Source: JBDSLU01 sp039916225 (GTDB lineage Bacteria > Acidobacteriota > Vicinamibacteria > Vicinamibacterales > Vicinamibacteraceae). From it: a DNA stretch of 25,730 nt. The stretch covers positions 1-25,730 of the forward strand of contig JBDSLU010000272.1 of assembly GCA_039916225.1 (NCBI GenBank), read 5' to 3'. Under the pieces are notes generated by a model. It was given only the letters and a program-made list of their open reading frames with translations, was not told where the DNA came from and searched no databases. A program made the translations under genes and the position numbers. Shown here piece after piece: positions 16,212-23,323 of this stretch (position 1 is the stretch's first letter; every line of letters starts with the position of its first letter).

Positions 16212-17406
16212 GGGTGACCTTCCCGTCTGCCTGGACGCGCCAGCCCTTGATCCCGTTGAAGTGATTGAACCCATCAGGCCCAGGATTGAGTCCACGCACC
16301 GCGATCAGCGCCTCTCGGGTTGGCTGCACGTCCCCAGTGTCGTCCGTCGCACGAGACTGGAGCCACTGATCTCGGCCGCCCCATTCCCACGGGAGGGTGA
16401 ATCTGGTCACCGCCTTGGGAAGCACCGGCTCGCTGAGGACGGCGTCACGCCATGTGCCGCTGCCGTCGACGGATACCTCGACCCGTGCGATGCGCCCACG
16501 GCCCGACCAGGCAATCCCGCTGATCTCGTAGCGACCGCGCCCCGGCAGCGACTGGCCGCCGCTTGGCCGCGTGATCACCGACTTGACGTCCATTTCGAAA
16601 GAAAACCACCGCGCCCGTCCGTCCGGCAGGAAGTCGGTGTAGCTGGCCGCTTCGTCCTTCGACATCGCCGGGCCATCGGCCAGTTGCAATCGATGGAGCC
16701 ACTTGATGTTGAGGTTTCCCTCCCAGCCCGGCACCAGCAGGCGCAATGGATACCCCTGTTCCGGACGAAGCGCCTCTCCGTTCTGCCCGTAGGCGACGAT
16801 CACGTCGTCCTGCGCCTTTGTCAGCGGGATGCTACGAGCGAGTCGGGACGCATCGGCACCTTCCGCGACGACCCACGTCGCGTCAGGCTTCACCCCCACT
16901 TCCGCCAGCAGGGTCTTCAGGAGTACACCAGTCCACTCGCTGCAGCTAACGAGCCCGTGGCTCTTCTGGGCATCTTCGCCGGGCCGCCCGGCGTGCTCTC
17001 GCCCACTGTTGCCTGCACATTCGAGGAAGTGAACGCGCGACACGGACGGCAGTCTTCTGAGATCGGCCAGCGACAGGACGAGAGGCCGCTGCACCATGCC
17101 GTGAACCAGCAATTCGTGCGTCGCAGCGTCGAGCTCCGGCACGCCCGAATGGTGCCGCTCGAAATGCAGCCCGGATGGAGTAACCACGCCGGCCAAGTCC
17201 TGCAAGGGCGTGCGACTGGAGCCGGTGCCTGGCGTCACGGTCGGCGCGAACCAGCGCCCACTGGATTCGTGGCCAGAACGCTCACCGTACGCCCGTCGGC
17301 CAGCGCCCAGCGCCCGCCCCGGCGCCACCGCCTCCAGGGGCGACGCGGCCGCCACCGCCGCGATCGTCGTCAGAAATCGTCTCCTCGCGTCGCGGGACCT
17401 CGTCAT
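16204..17406 (-). CDS. soxC: SoxC-like molybdopterin sulfite/sulfane dehydrogenase
   Basis: 400 residues. A Tat-type signal (RRRFL at 8-12, then an Ala-rich hydrophobic stretch) exports the folded cofactor-loaded protein. The sulfite-oxidase-fold domain has the molybdenum-ligating Cys130 in HFLECAGNSG, then SCSEWTGV (154-161) and LLVPGWEGNLNIKWLHRL (223-240), followed by the Moco dimerisation domain ending in NHFNGIKGWRV. These are SoxC/sulfite dehydrogenase hallmarks. GGAGG lies 7 nt before the ATG. No soxXYZAB genes are in the window, so oxidation of sulfite (SorAB-like) or of another sulfur compound is as likely as the full Sox cycle. Its link to metal resistance is unclear. Confidence 0.88.
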   Translation of the reverse strand: MTRSRDARRRFLTTIAAVAAASPLEAVAPGRALGAGRRAYGERSGHESSGRWFAPTVTPGTGSSRTPLQDLAGVVTPSGLHFERHHSGVPELDAATHELLVHGMVQRPLVLSLADLRRLPSVSRVHFLECAGNSGREHAGRPGEDAQKSHGLVSCSEWTGVLLKTLLAEVGVKPDATWVVAEGADASRLARSIPLTKAQDDVIVAYGQNGEALRPEQGYPLRLLVPGWEGNLNIKWLHRLQLADGPAMSKDEAASYTDFLPDGRARWFSFEMDVKSVITRPSGGQSLPGRGRYEISGIAWSGRGRIARVEVSVDGSGTWRDAVLSEPVLPKAVTRFTLPWEWGGRDQWLQSRATDDTGDVQPTREALIAVRGLNPGPDGFNHFNGIKGWRVQADGKVTHV

Positions 17407-17520
17407 TCGCCAGCCTCCTCACGCCGATGGAATCAAGGTGTAGACGACCACGAAGTGTAGTTGCTACCAGCAGCCGTATCCTCGACGGCAAGGCCCGTCA
17501 AGGCGGATGTCGGCTCGATG

Positions 17521-18219
17521 TCAGTCCTGTCCGCGTCGGGCCACTCGAGTCGACTCGGGCGAGCCGGACAGCAACCATCGCAGCAGCACCGCTCCTGCCG
17601 CACCGCCAGCGAGCTGCGCCAGGACGAAACCGTCCACGTCGCCAGGCCGGATGCCGGCAAACGTGCTCGTCATGCCGCGGGCGACCGTGACGGCCGGGTT
17701 GGCAAAGGCCGTCGACGCGGTGAACCAGTACGCGCCCACGATGTAGGCGCTGACCGCAAAGGGCACGAAGTCAGCCCGCCGACGGGCACATCCAAGGATG
17801 ACGATCACGAGTCCGAAGGTGGCAACGAACTCGCTGGCGATCGGGGCAAAGCCCCCGCGGTCGTGCGTCGACACGCTGATCCACGGCTCTCCGAACATGA
17901 GATGGGCCAGCCAGACGCCGGCTGCTGCGCCCGCGAACTGCGCGACGATCACGATCGGCGTGTGCCGCCAGGGCAACCCACCATCCCAGGCGTCGACGAG
18001 GGTCACCACCGGGTTGAGATGCGCGCCCGAGATCGGCTGGAACGTGGCGATCAACGCGAACAGCGCGCCGCCGGTCGCCAGGCTGTTCGCGAGGAGGGCA
18101 ATCGCCACGTTGCCGCCCGCGAGGCGCTCGCCCATGATGCCGGACCCGACGATCGCGGCAAGCAGGAACGTCGTCGCCACGAACTCCGCGACGACCCGGC
18201 GTGAGAGCGCGCCCGGCAT
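17521..18219 (-). CDS. aqpS: arsenic-associated aquaglyceroporin (AqpS-like)
   Basis: 232 residues from the ATG at 18219, which shares one base with the arsC stop (TGATG). Six hydrophobic segments and two half-helices carry the MIP motifs: NPV at 69-71 (SGAHLNPVVT) and NPA at 174-176 (FANPAVTVARG). Val177 occupies the selectivity-filter place where most aquaporins have Arg, as in Sinorhizobium meliloti AqpS. In ars operons such channels let arsenite formed by ArsC leave the cell down its gradient, replacing an ArsB or Acr3 pump; none of those is present here. It is the last gene of arsR-arsC-aqpS. Confidence 0.9.
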   Translation of the reverse strand: MPGALSRRVVAEFVATTFLLAAIVGSGIMGERLAGGNVAIALLANSLATGGALFALIATFQPISGAHLNPVVTLVDAWDGGLPWRHTPIVIVAQFAGAAAGVWLAHLMFGEPWISVSTHDRGGFAPIASEFVATFGLVIVILGCARRRADFVPFAVSAYIVGAYWFTASTAFANPAVTVARGMTSTFAGIRPGDVDGFVLAQLAGGAAGAVLLRWLLSGSPESTRVARRGQD

Positions 18220-18713
18220 CACTGACGACCGATGTCCGCGACCCGCTCCACGAGGGCCATCTTCGAAAGCGTTTCGAACGGCAGGCACGCGAACAGCTCG
18301 ATCCGCCGCCTCAGGGCCATGAACGTGTCTCGGAAGGCTTTCCGCTTTGCCTCGTCGGTGCCCTCGACGGCTGCGGGGTCGGGCATGCCCCAGTGCGCGG
18401 TCACGGGTCGACCAGGCCAATACGGACACTCTTCGGCGGCAGCCTGGTCGCAGACGGTGAACACGAAGTCCAGCTTCGGCGCGTCCGGAGCGGCGAACTC
18501 TTCCCAACTCTTGCTGCGCAACCCCTCGGTCGAGATGTGTTGGGTCTCGAGACACTCCAAGGCAAACGGGTTGACCTGCCCCTTGGGATGGCTGCCGGCG
18601 CTGTAGGCCTTGAACCGCCCCTTGCCGATCGACAGGTTGTTGAGGGCGGCTTCGGCAAGGATGGAACGGGCTGAATTGCCCGTGCAGAGGAAAAGCACGT
18701 CGAAAGGCATCAT
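18219..18713 (-). CDS. arsC: arsenate reductase, low-molecular-weight phosphatase type
   Basis: 164 residues counted from the first of two adjacent ATGs (18713 or 18710). It reduces arsenate to arsenite in the cytoplasm. The P-loop CTGNSARS supplies nucleophile C10 and R16 (CX5R), and the redox relay cysteines are C88 (TVCDQ) and C96 (EECPYWPG), followed by HWGMPDPA with Asp112. This is the thioredoxin-type layout of S. aureus ArsC (C10, C82, C89), with one extra residue between the last two cysteines. The stop overlaps the aqpS start; the gap from arsR is 25 nt. Ribosome-site match is weak. Confidence 0.93.
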   Translation of the reverse strand: MMPFDVLFLCTGNSARSILAEAALNNLSIGKGRFKAYSAGSHPKGQVNPFALECLETQHISTEGLRSKSWEEFAAPDAPKLDFVFTVCDQAAAEECPYWPGRPVTAHWGMPDPAAVEGTDEAKRKAFRDTFMALRRRIELFACLPFETLSKMALVERVADIGRQ

Positions 18714-18738
18714 GAGACCGTCTCGATTACGAACGACA

Positions 18739-19146
18739 TCAGCGGCGGCCCGCAGGCTTGGCAGGCGCACAGCAATCGAACGATGGTTGCCACGCTTGCG
18801 GCGGCATGGCGCACCCGGTGGTCTTCTCCAAGGCTCGCGCATCCCGGCGCACGGCATCGAGGTGCCCGAGAGCGTGCGTCACGGCCTGCAGAATCGTGGC
18901 GAGCACCGGATCGGTGGCCGCGGCGAGGCGGTAGTGCACCCAGAGACCCTCCCGTCGCGTCGCGACCAGGCCCGCTCTCCGGAGGTAGGCCAAGTGCCGG
19001 GAGATTTTTGGCTGCGACTCGCCCAGACTTTCGTGCAGGTTGCAGACGCACACTTCGCCAGACAGCAGCAGCCCCAGAATGCGGAGCCGCGTTCCGTCGG
19101 CCAAGGCCTGGAACACGCGCTCGAGCGACTTCATCTGCGTAGCCAT
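18739..19146 (-). CDS. arsR: ArsR-family arsenite-responsive repressor
   Basis: 135 residues. Winged-helix regulator: MKSLERVFQALADGTRLRIL opens the domain, and the recognition helix is in ESQPKISRHLAYLRRAGL (43-60). The As(III) site typical of R773 ArsR, CVC at the start of the DNA-binding helix, is present as C33-V-C35 (GEVCVCNL). Extra cysteines at 112, 125 and 126 near the C-terminus may contribute a further metalloid or metal ligand. ATG 19146 was chosen over Met5; GAGAG sits only 4 nt before it. The start region overlaps an inverted repeat expected to be its own operator, so autorepression of arsR-arsC-aqpS is likely. Confidence 0.94.
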   Translation of the reverse strand: MATQMKSLERVFQALADGTRLRILGLLLSGEVCVCNLHESLGESQPKISRHLAYLRRAGLVATRREGLWVHYRLAAATDPVLATILQAVTHALGHLDAVRRDARALEKTTGCAMPPQAWQPSFDCCAPAKPAGRR

Positions 19147-19167
19147 ATATCTCTCAACACAGATATA
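19146..19167 (-). promoter_or_regulatory. probable ArsR operator overlapping -10, ribosome site and start codon
   Basis: TATATCTCT and ACAGATATA flank CAAC, giving a 9-bp inverted repeat with one mismatch. The AT-rich dyad stands out in GC-rich DNA and has the form of ArsR/SmtB-family operators. On the minus strand the same bases contain TGGTATATC (19170-19162), an extended -10, and GAGAG, the ribosome site. Binding there would block arsR transcription directly. Confidence 0.7.
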
Positions 19168-19213
19168 CCACGACCGCCGCGTTTTCCATGTGCCCCCCTT
19201 CTGGCATGAACCG

Positions 19214-19243
19214 TTGACACCGATTGCTCCCCGAGACCATCCT
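19214..19243 (+). promoter_or_regulatory. candidate sigma70-type promoter of RND operon 3
   Basis: TTGACA (19214-19219), a perfect -35 hexamer, is followed after 18 bp by CATCCT (19238-19243), which keeps the A2, T3 and T6 of the -10. The predicted start of transcription is close to 19250, next to the GTG at 19251, which would make the first gene leaderless. It lies about 47 bp from the ArsR operator and diverges from the ars operon. Confidence 0.4.
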
Positions 19244-19250
19244 AGCCACA

Positions 19251-19646
19251 GTGCTGACGTCCCATCGGCGCATCGCCGCGTTCGTCCTGATGCTGGGCCT
19301 CGTGGCCGGCGCCTGGCGGCCGTGCGCCGGATGGGAGGCGACGCCTGAAGCGCGGATGGCGTGCTGCCATCGCGGTGGCAAGTGCACGATGCACAAGGTG
19401 ACCGGCACCGCCGACACACGCGTCGACCAGGCTCGAGCCGACACCTGCTGCGCGGCCTCGGAGCCCCAGGACGCGCCTCAGCCCCCCGCTTCAGCAGTCG
19501 TCGCCGTCGCGCTGGTGCCCGTCGCGGGCCTCTTCGCGCAGATCGCTCCTCCGCCGGTCCTCCCGGTGGACTGTTGGCAGCCGCCTCCGTTGCTGGCAAG
19601 CAGGCAGTCCCCGCGGCACCTGCTGCTCTCCGTCTTCCTGATCTAG
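19251..19646 (+). CDS. small Cys/His-rich secreted protein (leader of RND operon 3)
   Basis: 131 residues if GTG 19251 is used; TTG 19224 in the same frame would lie inside the candidate promoter. A signal-like hydrophobic stretch (about 8-22) is followed by C25, RMACCH (C38, C39, H40), GGKCTMH (C45, M47, H48) and TCC (C66, C67). A second hydrophobic stretch (82-99) and a Pro-rich tail with C108 end the protein. The pattern MACC...C.MH...CCA.SE is one I associate loosely with uncharacterised proteins beside metal-efflux genes; no function is established that I know of. No ribosome site is seen, fitting leaderless initiation. It precedes the CusA-YtkA gene by 89 nt. Confidence 0.6.
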   Translation: MLTSHRRIAAFVLMLGLVAGAWRPCAGWEATPEARMACCHRGGKCTMHKVTGTADTRVDQARADTCCAASEPQDAPQPPASAVVAVALVPVAGLFAQIAPPPVLPVDCWQPPPLLASRQSPRHLLLSVFLI

Positions 19647-19698
19647 CTCACGACAGTACCCGTGTGTCTGCTCGGCGCGATGCCGGGCGGTCTGGTGT

Positions 19699-19716
19699 AC
19701 GCGCGTCGACGCGCGT
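19699..19716 (+). repeat. 18-bp perfect palindrome between small Cys/His gene and cusA
   Basis: ACGCGCGTCGACGCGCGT is self-complementary over 18 bp; as RNA it gives a 7-bp stem with a TCGA loop, extendable by a G-U and a G-C pair. It ends 19 nt before the permease ATG and just before its ribosome site (GGGAG, 19721-19725). It may act as operator or as a translation-modulating hairpin. Confidence 0.5.
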
Positions 19717-19735
19717 GCGCGGGAGTGTCGCGGCC

Positions 19736-22700
19736 ATGATCAACAAACTACTCGAGCTATCGCTCCGCAACCGGTTCCTGGTAATAGCGGTCTTCGTCGG
19801 TCTGGGCGCATGGGGCTGGTGGGCCCTGCGCGCGACACCGATCGACGCCATTCCGGACCTCTCCGACAACCAGGTCATCGTCTTCTCCGATTGGACCGGG
19901 CACAGCCCTCAGGAGGTCGAAGACCAGGTCACCTACCCGCTCACGGTGAACCTGCAGGGGCTCGCTGGTGTGCGCGTCGTCCGCTCGCAGTCGGCGTTCG
20001 GATTCTCGATGATCTACGTCATCTTCGAGGACGACGTCGACCTGTATTTCGCCCGGAGCCGCGTGCTCGAGCGCATGAGCCTGGTGACGAAGGCGCTGCC
20101 GCAAGGGGTGACGCCCACCCTTGGCCCGGACGCCACCGGCGTCGGCCACGTGTTCTGGTACACCCTCGAGAGTAAGACGCACTCCCTGCGCGAGCTGCGC
20201 ACGTTACAGGACTGGTTCGTGCGGTATCAGCTCAACGCCGTGCCGGGCGTCGCGGAGGTGGCCTCGGTCGGCGGACACGTGCAGCAGTACCAGATCGACG
20301 TGGACCCCGACCGGCTGCGGCAGTACGGGCTGCCCTTGGGGGCTGTGGTGTCAGCGGTCCGCGACAGCAACCTCAACGTCGGCGGGAACGTACTCGAATC
20401 GAACGGCGCCTGGCTGATCGTCCGCGGCGTCGGTCTCATTGCCTCGGTTGACGACGTGAAGCGCATCGTCCTGAGCGCGTCACACGGCGTGCCCGTCTAT
20501 GTCGAGCAGGTCGCCGACGTGAAGCTCGGCGACGCCTTCCGTGTTGCGTCGCTGGTGAAGGGCACGCACGAAGCCGTCGGCGGCGTCGTGGTGGCGCGCA
20601 CCGGCGTCAACACCGCCGCGCTGATCGACGCCGTCAAGGCGCGGATCGCCCAGATCGCCCCGGGCCTCCCGGCCGGCGTGACCATCGTGCCGTTCTACGA
20701 CCGCTCCACGCTCATCGAGCAGGTGGCCGGCACGCTGCGCCACGCGCTGATCGAAGAGATCCTGCTGGTCACGCTGGCGCACGTCCTCTTCCTGATGCAC
20801 CTGCGATCGATCCTGATCGTGACCGTCCCCTTGCCGCTGGCGGTCCTGCTGTCGTTTCTCGGGATGTACTACGCCGGCATCTCGTCGAACATCATGAGCC
20901 TGGCCGGCATCGCGATCGCCATCGGCGTCCTCGTCGACGCCGGCATCGTCGTCACCGAGAACGCGTTCCGTTTCATCGAGCAGCGCGGCATCGATCCGAA
21001 GGACCGCGGGCTGGTGTGGCAGGCGGTGCTGGATTCAACGCGGCTCGTCGGCCGGCCGGTGTTCTTCTCGATGGCGATCATCGTGCTCGCCTTCGTGCCG
21101 GTCTTCGCGCTGACCGGCCAGGAAGGCAAGCTGTTTCACCCGCTGGCGTTCACCAAGACGTTCGCGGTCTTGGCCGCCACCGTCATCTCCGTCACCTTGG
21201 TGCCGGTGCTCTGCAGTCTGCTCCTCGGCGGCAAGGTCCACCGCGAGGACCAGAACCCGGTGATGCGGGTGCTCCGGAGAATCTATCGGCCGGCACTGGA
21301 TTGGGCCCTGTCTTGGCCGCGAGTCGTCCTCGGCGCGGCGGCCGTCCTGTTCATCGGCGCGCTCGCGCTCGGGCGTGGCATCGGCAGCGAGTTCATGCCG
21401 CCTTTGAGCGAAGGCGACCTGATGTTCATGCCGATCGCCGACCCCAGCATCTCGCTGGAGGAGAACACGCGGATCGCGGCCAAGCAGAACGCGATTCTCC
21501 AGTCGTTCCCGGAAGTGGAGTACGTCGTCGCCAAGGTGGCGCGGGCCGACACCTCGACCGACCCCTCGCCGCTGAACATGACAGAGACGCTGGTGCATCT
21601 CAAGCCCGCGGCGCTGTGGCGGGCCGGCATGACGCTCGATCGGCTGCGAGCCGAGATGGGCAAGGCGGTGCAGCTCCCCGGCGTCGCCAACATCTGGACG
21701 ATGCCGATCATCAACCGGATCGACATGCTGACAACGGGCATCCGCTCGGAGGTCGGCGTGAAGGTGTTCGGCAGCGACCTCGCGGTGGTCGAGCGCCTGG
21801 CCCGTGATGTCGCCGGCGTGCTGCGGACGGTGCCGGGAGCCAGCAACGTCTACCCCGAGCAAGTGACGAGCGGTCAGTACCTGAACATCGTCATCGACCG
21901 CGCCGCTGCTGCCCGATACGGCATCGGCGTCGGCCCCATCCAAGAGACCATCCAGACCGCAATCGGCGAGACGATGCTCACGACGACCATCGAGGGCCGG
22001 GCACGGTTTCCTGTGCGCGTCCGGTATCGGCCCGAATCGCGGGCCGATCCGCAGGCCCTCGGGCAAGTGCTCGTCCCGGCGCCCGGCGGCGCGCAGATCC
22101 CGCTCGGGCAGCTCGCGCGCATCGAACCGGCGAGAGGCCCGGCGATGATCGCGTCCGAAAACGGACTGCTACTCGCAACGGTCCTGCTCAATGTGCAAGG
22201 ACGCGACGTCGGCGGATTCGTGCAGGAGGCGCGCGGCACCGTCGCCCAGCGGGTGGCCGTGCCGCCCGGGTATTACCTCGCCTGGAGCGGACGCTGGGAG
22301 AACCAGGAGCGGGCGCGGCAGCGGCTGCAGACCGTGCTCCCCGTCGTCCTGCTGATCATCTTCGTGCTCCTCTACTTCACCTACGGCTCGGCCCTCGACG
22401 CGGCGCACGTCCTGCTCGCCGTGCCATTCGCGCTCACCGGCGGCGTCTACCTGCTGTGGGCGCTCGGCTACAACTTCTCGGTCGCCGTCTGGGTCGGCTT
22501 CATTGCGCTGTTCGGGACAGCGGTCCAGACCGGCGTGGTGATGGTGATCTATCTGGAAGAGGCGGTGCAGCGGAAACGAGAGGCACTCGGCGGTGTTCTC
22601 ACCCGGACCGGCCTGCGCGAGGCTGTGATGGAGGGCGCCCTGCTGCGTCTGCGACCCAAGGTGATGACCGTGTCTACCGTCGTCGCCGGCTTGCTGCCGA

Positions 22701-23323
22701 TCATGTGGAGCAGCCGCGTCGGCGCGGAGGTGATGAAGCCCCTGGCCACGCCGGTGCTGGGCGGGATGATCTCGTCGCTGATCCACGTGCTGATCGTCAC
22801 GCCCGTGATCTTCCTGTGGATCAACGAGCGCCGCCTCGGCCTCCAACACGAAGCCCCCGCCGCCGGCGGCAGGGCCTCGCCGTCGCTCGGCCGCCGCGGC
22901 GTCCTGGTCGGCGCAATCGTCGTCGCCGCTGCGGCCGCGGCGATCGCACTCTGGCAGTGGCGCGGCTCCTCTCCGACGGAGGGCCCGCCTGCTGGCGCAA
23001 TCGTCCAGACGGTAAAGGCACGAGACCTGGACGTGGTGCTCCGCTCCGAGAGCGGCCAGTTACGCACCGGCCGGAATGTGTTCACGATCGAGTTCCGCTC
23101 CCGCGCCGGCCCGTTGGTGGACGTCGGGGCCGTCCGCGTCACCGCGAACATGTCGATGCCTGGCATGGTGATGTCGAGCGGCCTGCGAGTCGTCGCCACG
23201 TCCGTCAAGGGACGCTACGCCGCCACGGCGGAGTTCGGCATGGCGGGCGCGTGGCCGATGAGCCTCGAGTGGGATGGCCCGGCCGGGCGAGGCTCGGCCA
23301 CCTTCGAAGGAGCGGTCCAGTGA
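19736..23323 (+). CDS. cusA: CusA-like RND permease fused to a C-terminal YtkA/FixH-like domain
   Basis: 1195 residues; GGGAG 10 nt before the ATG sets the start, and the longer open frame upstream is not coding. Residues 1-1035 are a CusA-type pump: TM4 AIAIGVLVDAGIVVTEN (D401), K975 in RPKVMT, M1000 in AEVM. The Cu/Ag triad is M565, M615 and M664. Gln931 replaces CusA Glu939. A linker and an extra helix (about 1054-1074) lead to a periplasmic domain (1090-1195) with NMSMPGMVM (1138-1146) and FGMAGAWPMSLEW (1167-1179), typical of YtkA/FixH-like proteins and Met-rich like a Cu(I) binder. The fusion may place a metallochaperone-like domain next to the pump. Its stop overlaps the next ATG (TGATG). 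Confidence 0.94.
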   Translation: MINKLLELSLRNRFLVIAVFVGLGAWGWWALRATPIDAIPDLSDNQVIVFSDWTGHSPQEVEDQVTYPLTVNLQGLAGVRVVRSQSAFGFSMIYVIFEDDVDLYFARSRVLERMSLVTKALPQGVTPTLGPDATGVGHVFWYTLESKTHSLRELRTLQDWFVRYQLNAVPGVAEVASVGGHVQQYQIDVDPDRLRQYGLPLGAVVSAVRDSNLNVGGNVLESNGAWLIVRGVGLIASVDDVKRIVLSASHGVPVYVEQVADVKLGDAFRVASLVKGTHEAVGGVVVARTGVNTAALIDAVKARIAQIAPGLPAGVTIVPFYDRSTLIEQVAGTLRHALIEEILLVTLAHVLFLMHLRSILIVTVPLPLAVLLSFLGMYYAGISSNIMSLAGIAIAIGVLVDAGIVVTENAFRFIEQRGIDPKDRGLVWQAVLDSTRLVGRPVFFSMAIIVLAFVPVFALTGQEGKLFHPLAFTKTFAVLAATVISVTLVPVLCSLLLGGKVHREDQNPVMRVLRRIYRPALDWALSWPRVVLGAAAVLFIGALALGRGIGSEFMPPLSEGDLMFMPIADPSISLEENTRIAAKQNAILQSFPEVEYVVAKVARADTSTDPSPLNMTETLVHLKPAALWRAGMTLDRLRAEMGKAVQLPGVANIWTMPIINRIDMLTTGIRSEVGVKVFGSDLAVVERLARDVAGVLRTVPGASNVYPEQVTSGQYLNIVIDRAAAARYGIGVGPIQETIQTAIGETMLTTTIEGRARFPVRVRYRPESRADPQALGQVLVPAPGGAQIPLGQLARIEPARGPAMIASENGLLLATVLLNVQGRDVGGFVQEARGTVAQRVAVPPGYYLAWSGRWENQERARQRLQTVLPVVLLIIFVLLYFTYGSALDAAHVLLAVPFALTGGVYLLWALGYNFSVAVWVGFIALFGTAVQTGVVMVIYLEEAVQRKREALGGVLTRTGLREAVMEGALLRLRPKVMTVSTVVAGLLPIMWSSRVGAEVMKPLATPVLGGMISSLIHVLIVTPVIFLWINERRLGLQHEAPAAGGRASPSLGRRGVLVGAIVVAAAAAAIALWQWRGSSPTEGPPAGAIVQTVKARDLDVVLRSESGQLRTGRNVFTIEFRSRAGPLVDVGAVRVTANMSMPGMVMSSGLRVVATSVKGRYAATAEFGMAGAWPMSLEWDGPAGRGSATFEGAVQ

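Noticed and set aside
16114..17460. 448-codon open frame on the plus strand opposite soxC
   Set aside because: Shadow of soxC, which has Tat signal, Moco Cys and a good ribosome site.
17484..17499. GACGG/CCGTC stem between aqpS and soxC as terminator of the ars operon
   Set aside because: Only 5 bp, no T-run on the relevant strand.
19361..19735. 125-codon upstream extension of the operon 3 permease
   Set aside because: The added sequence overlaps the small Cys/His-rich gene in another frame and has Arg/Ala-rich shadow composition; the ATG at 19736 has GGGAG and begins at the normal family N-terminus.
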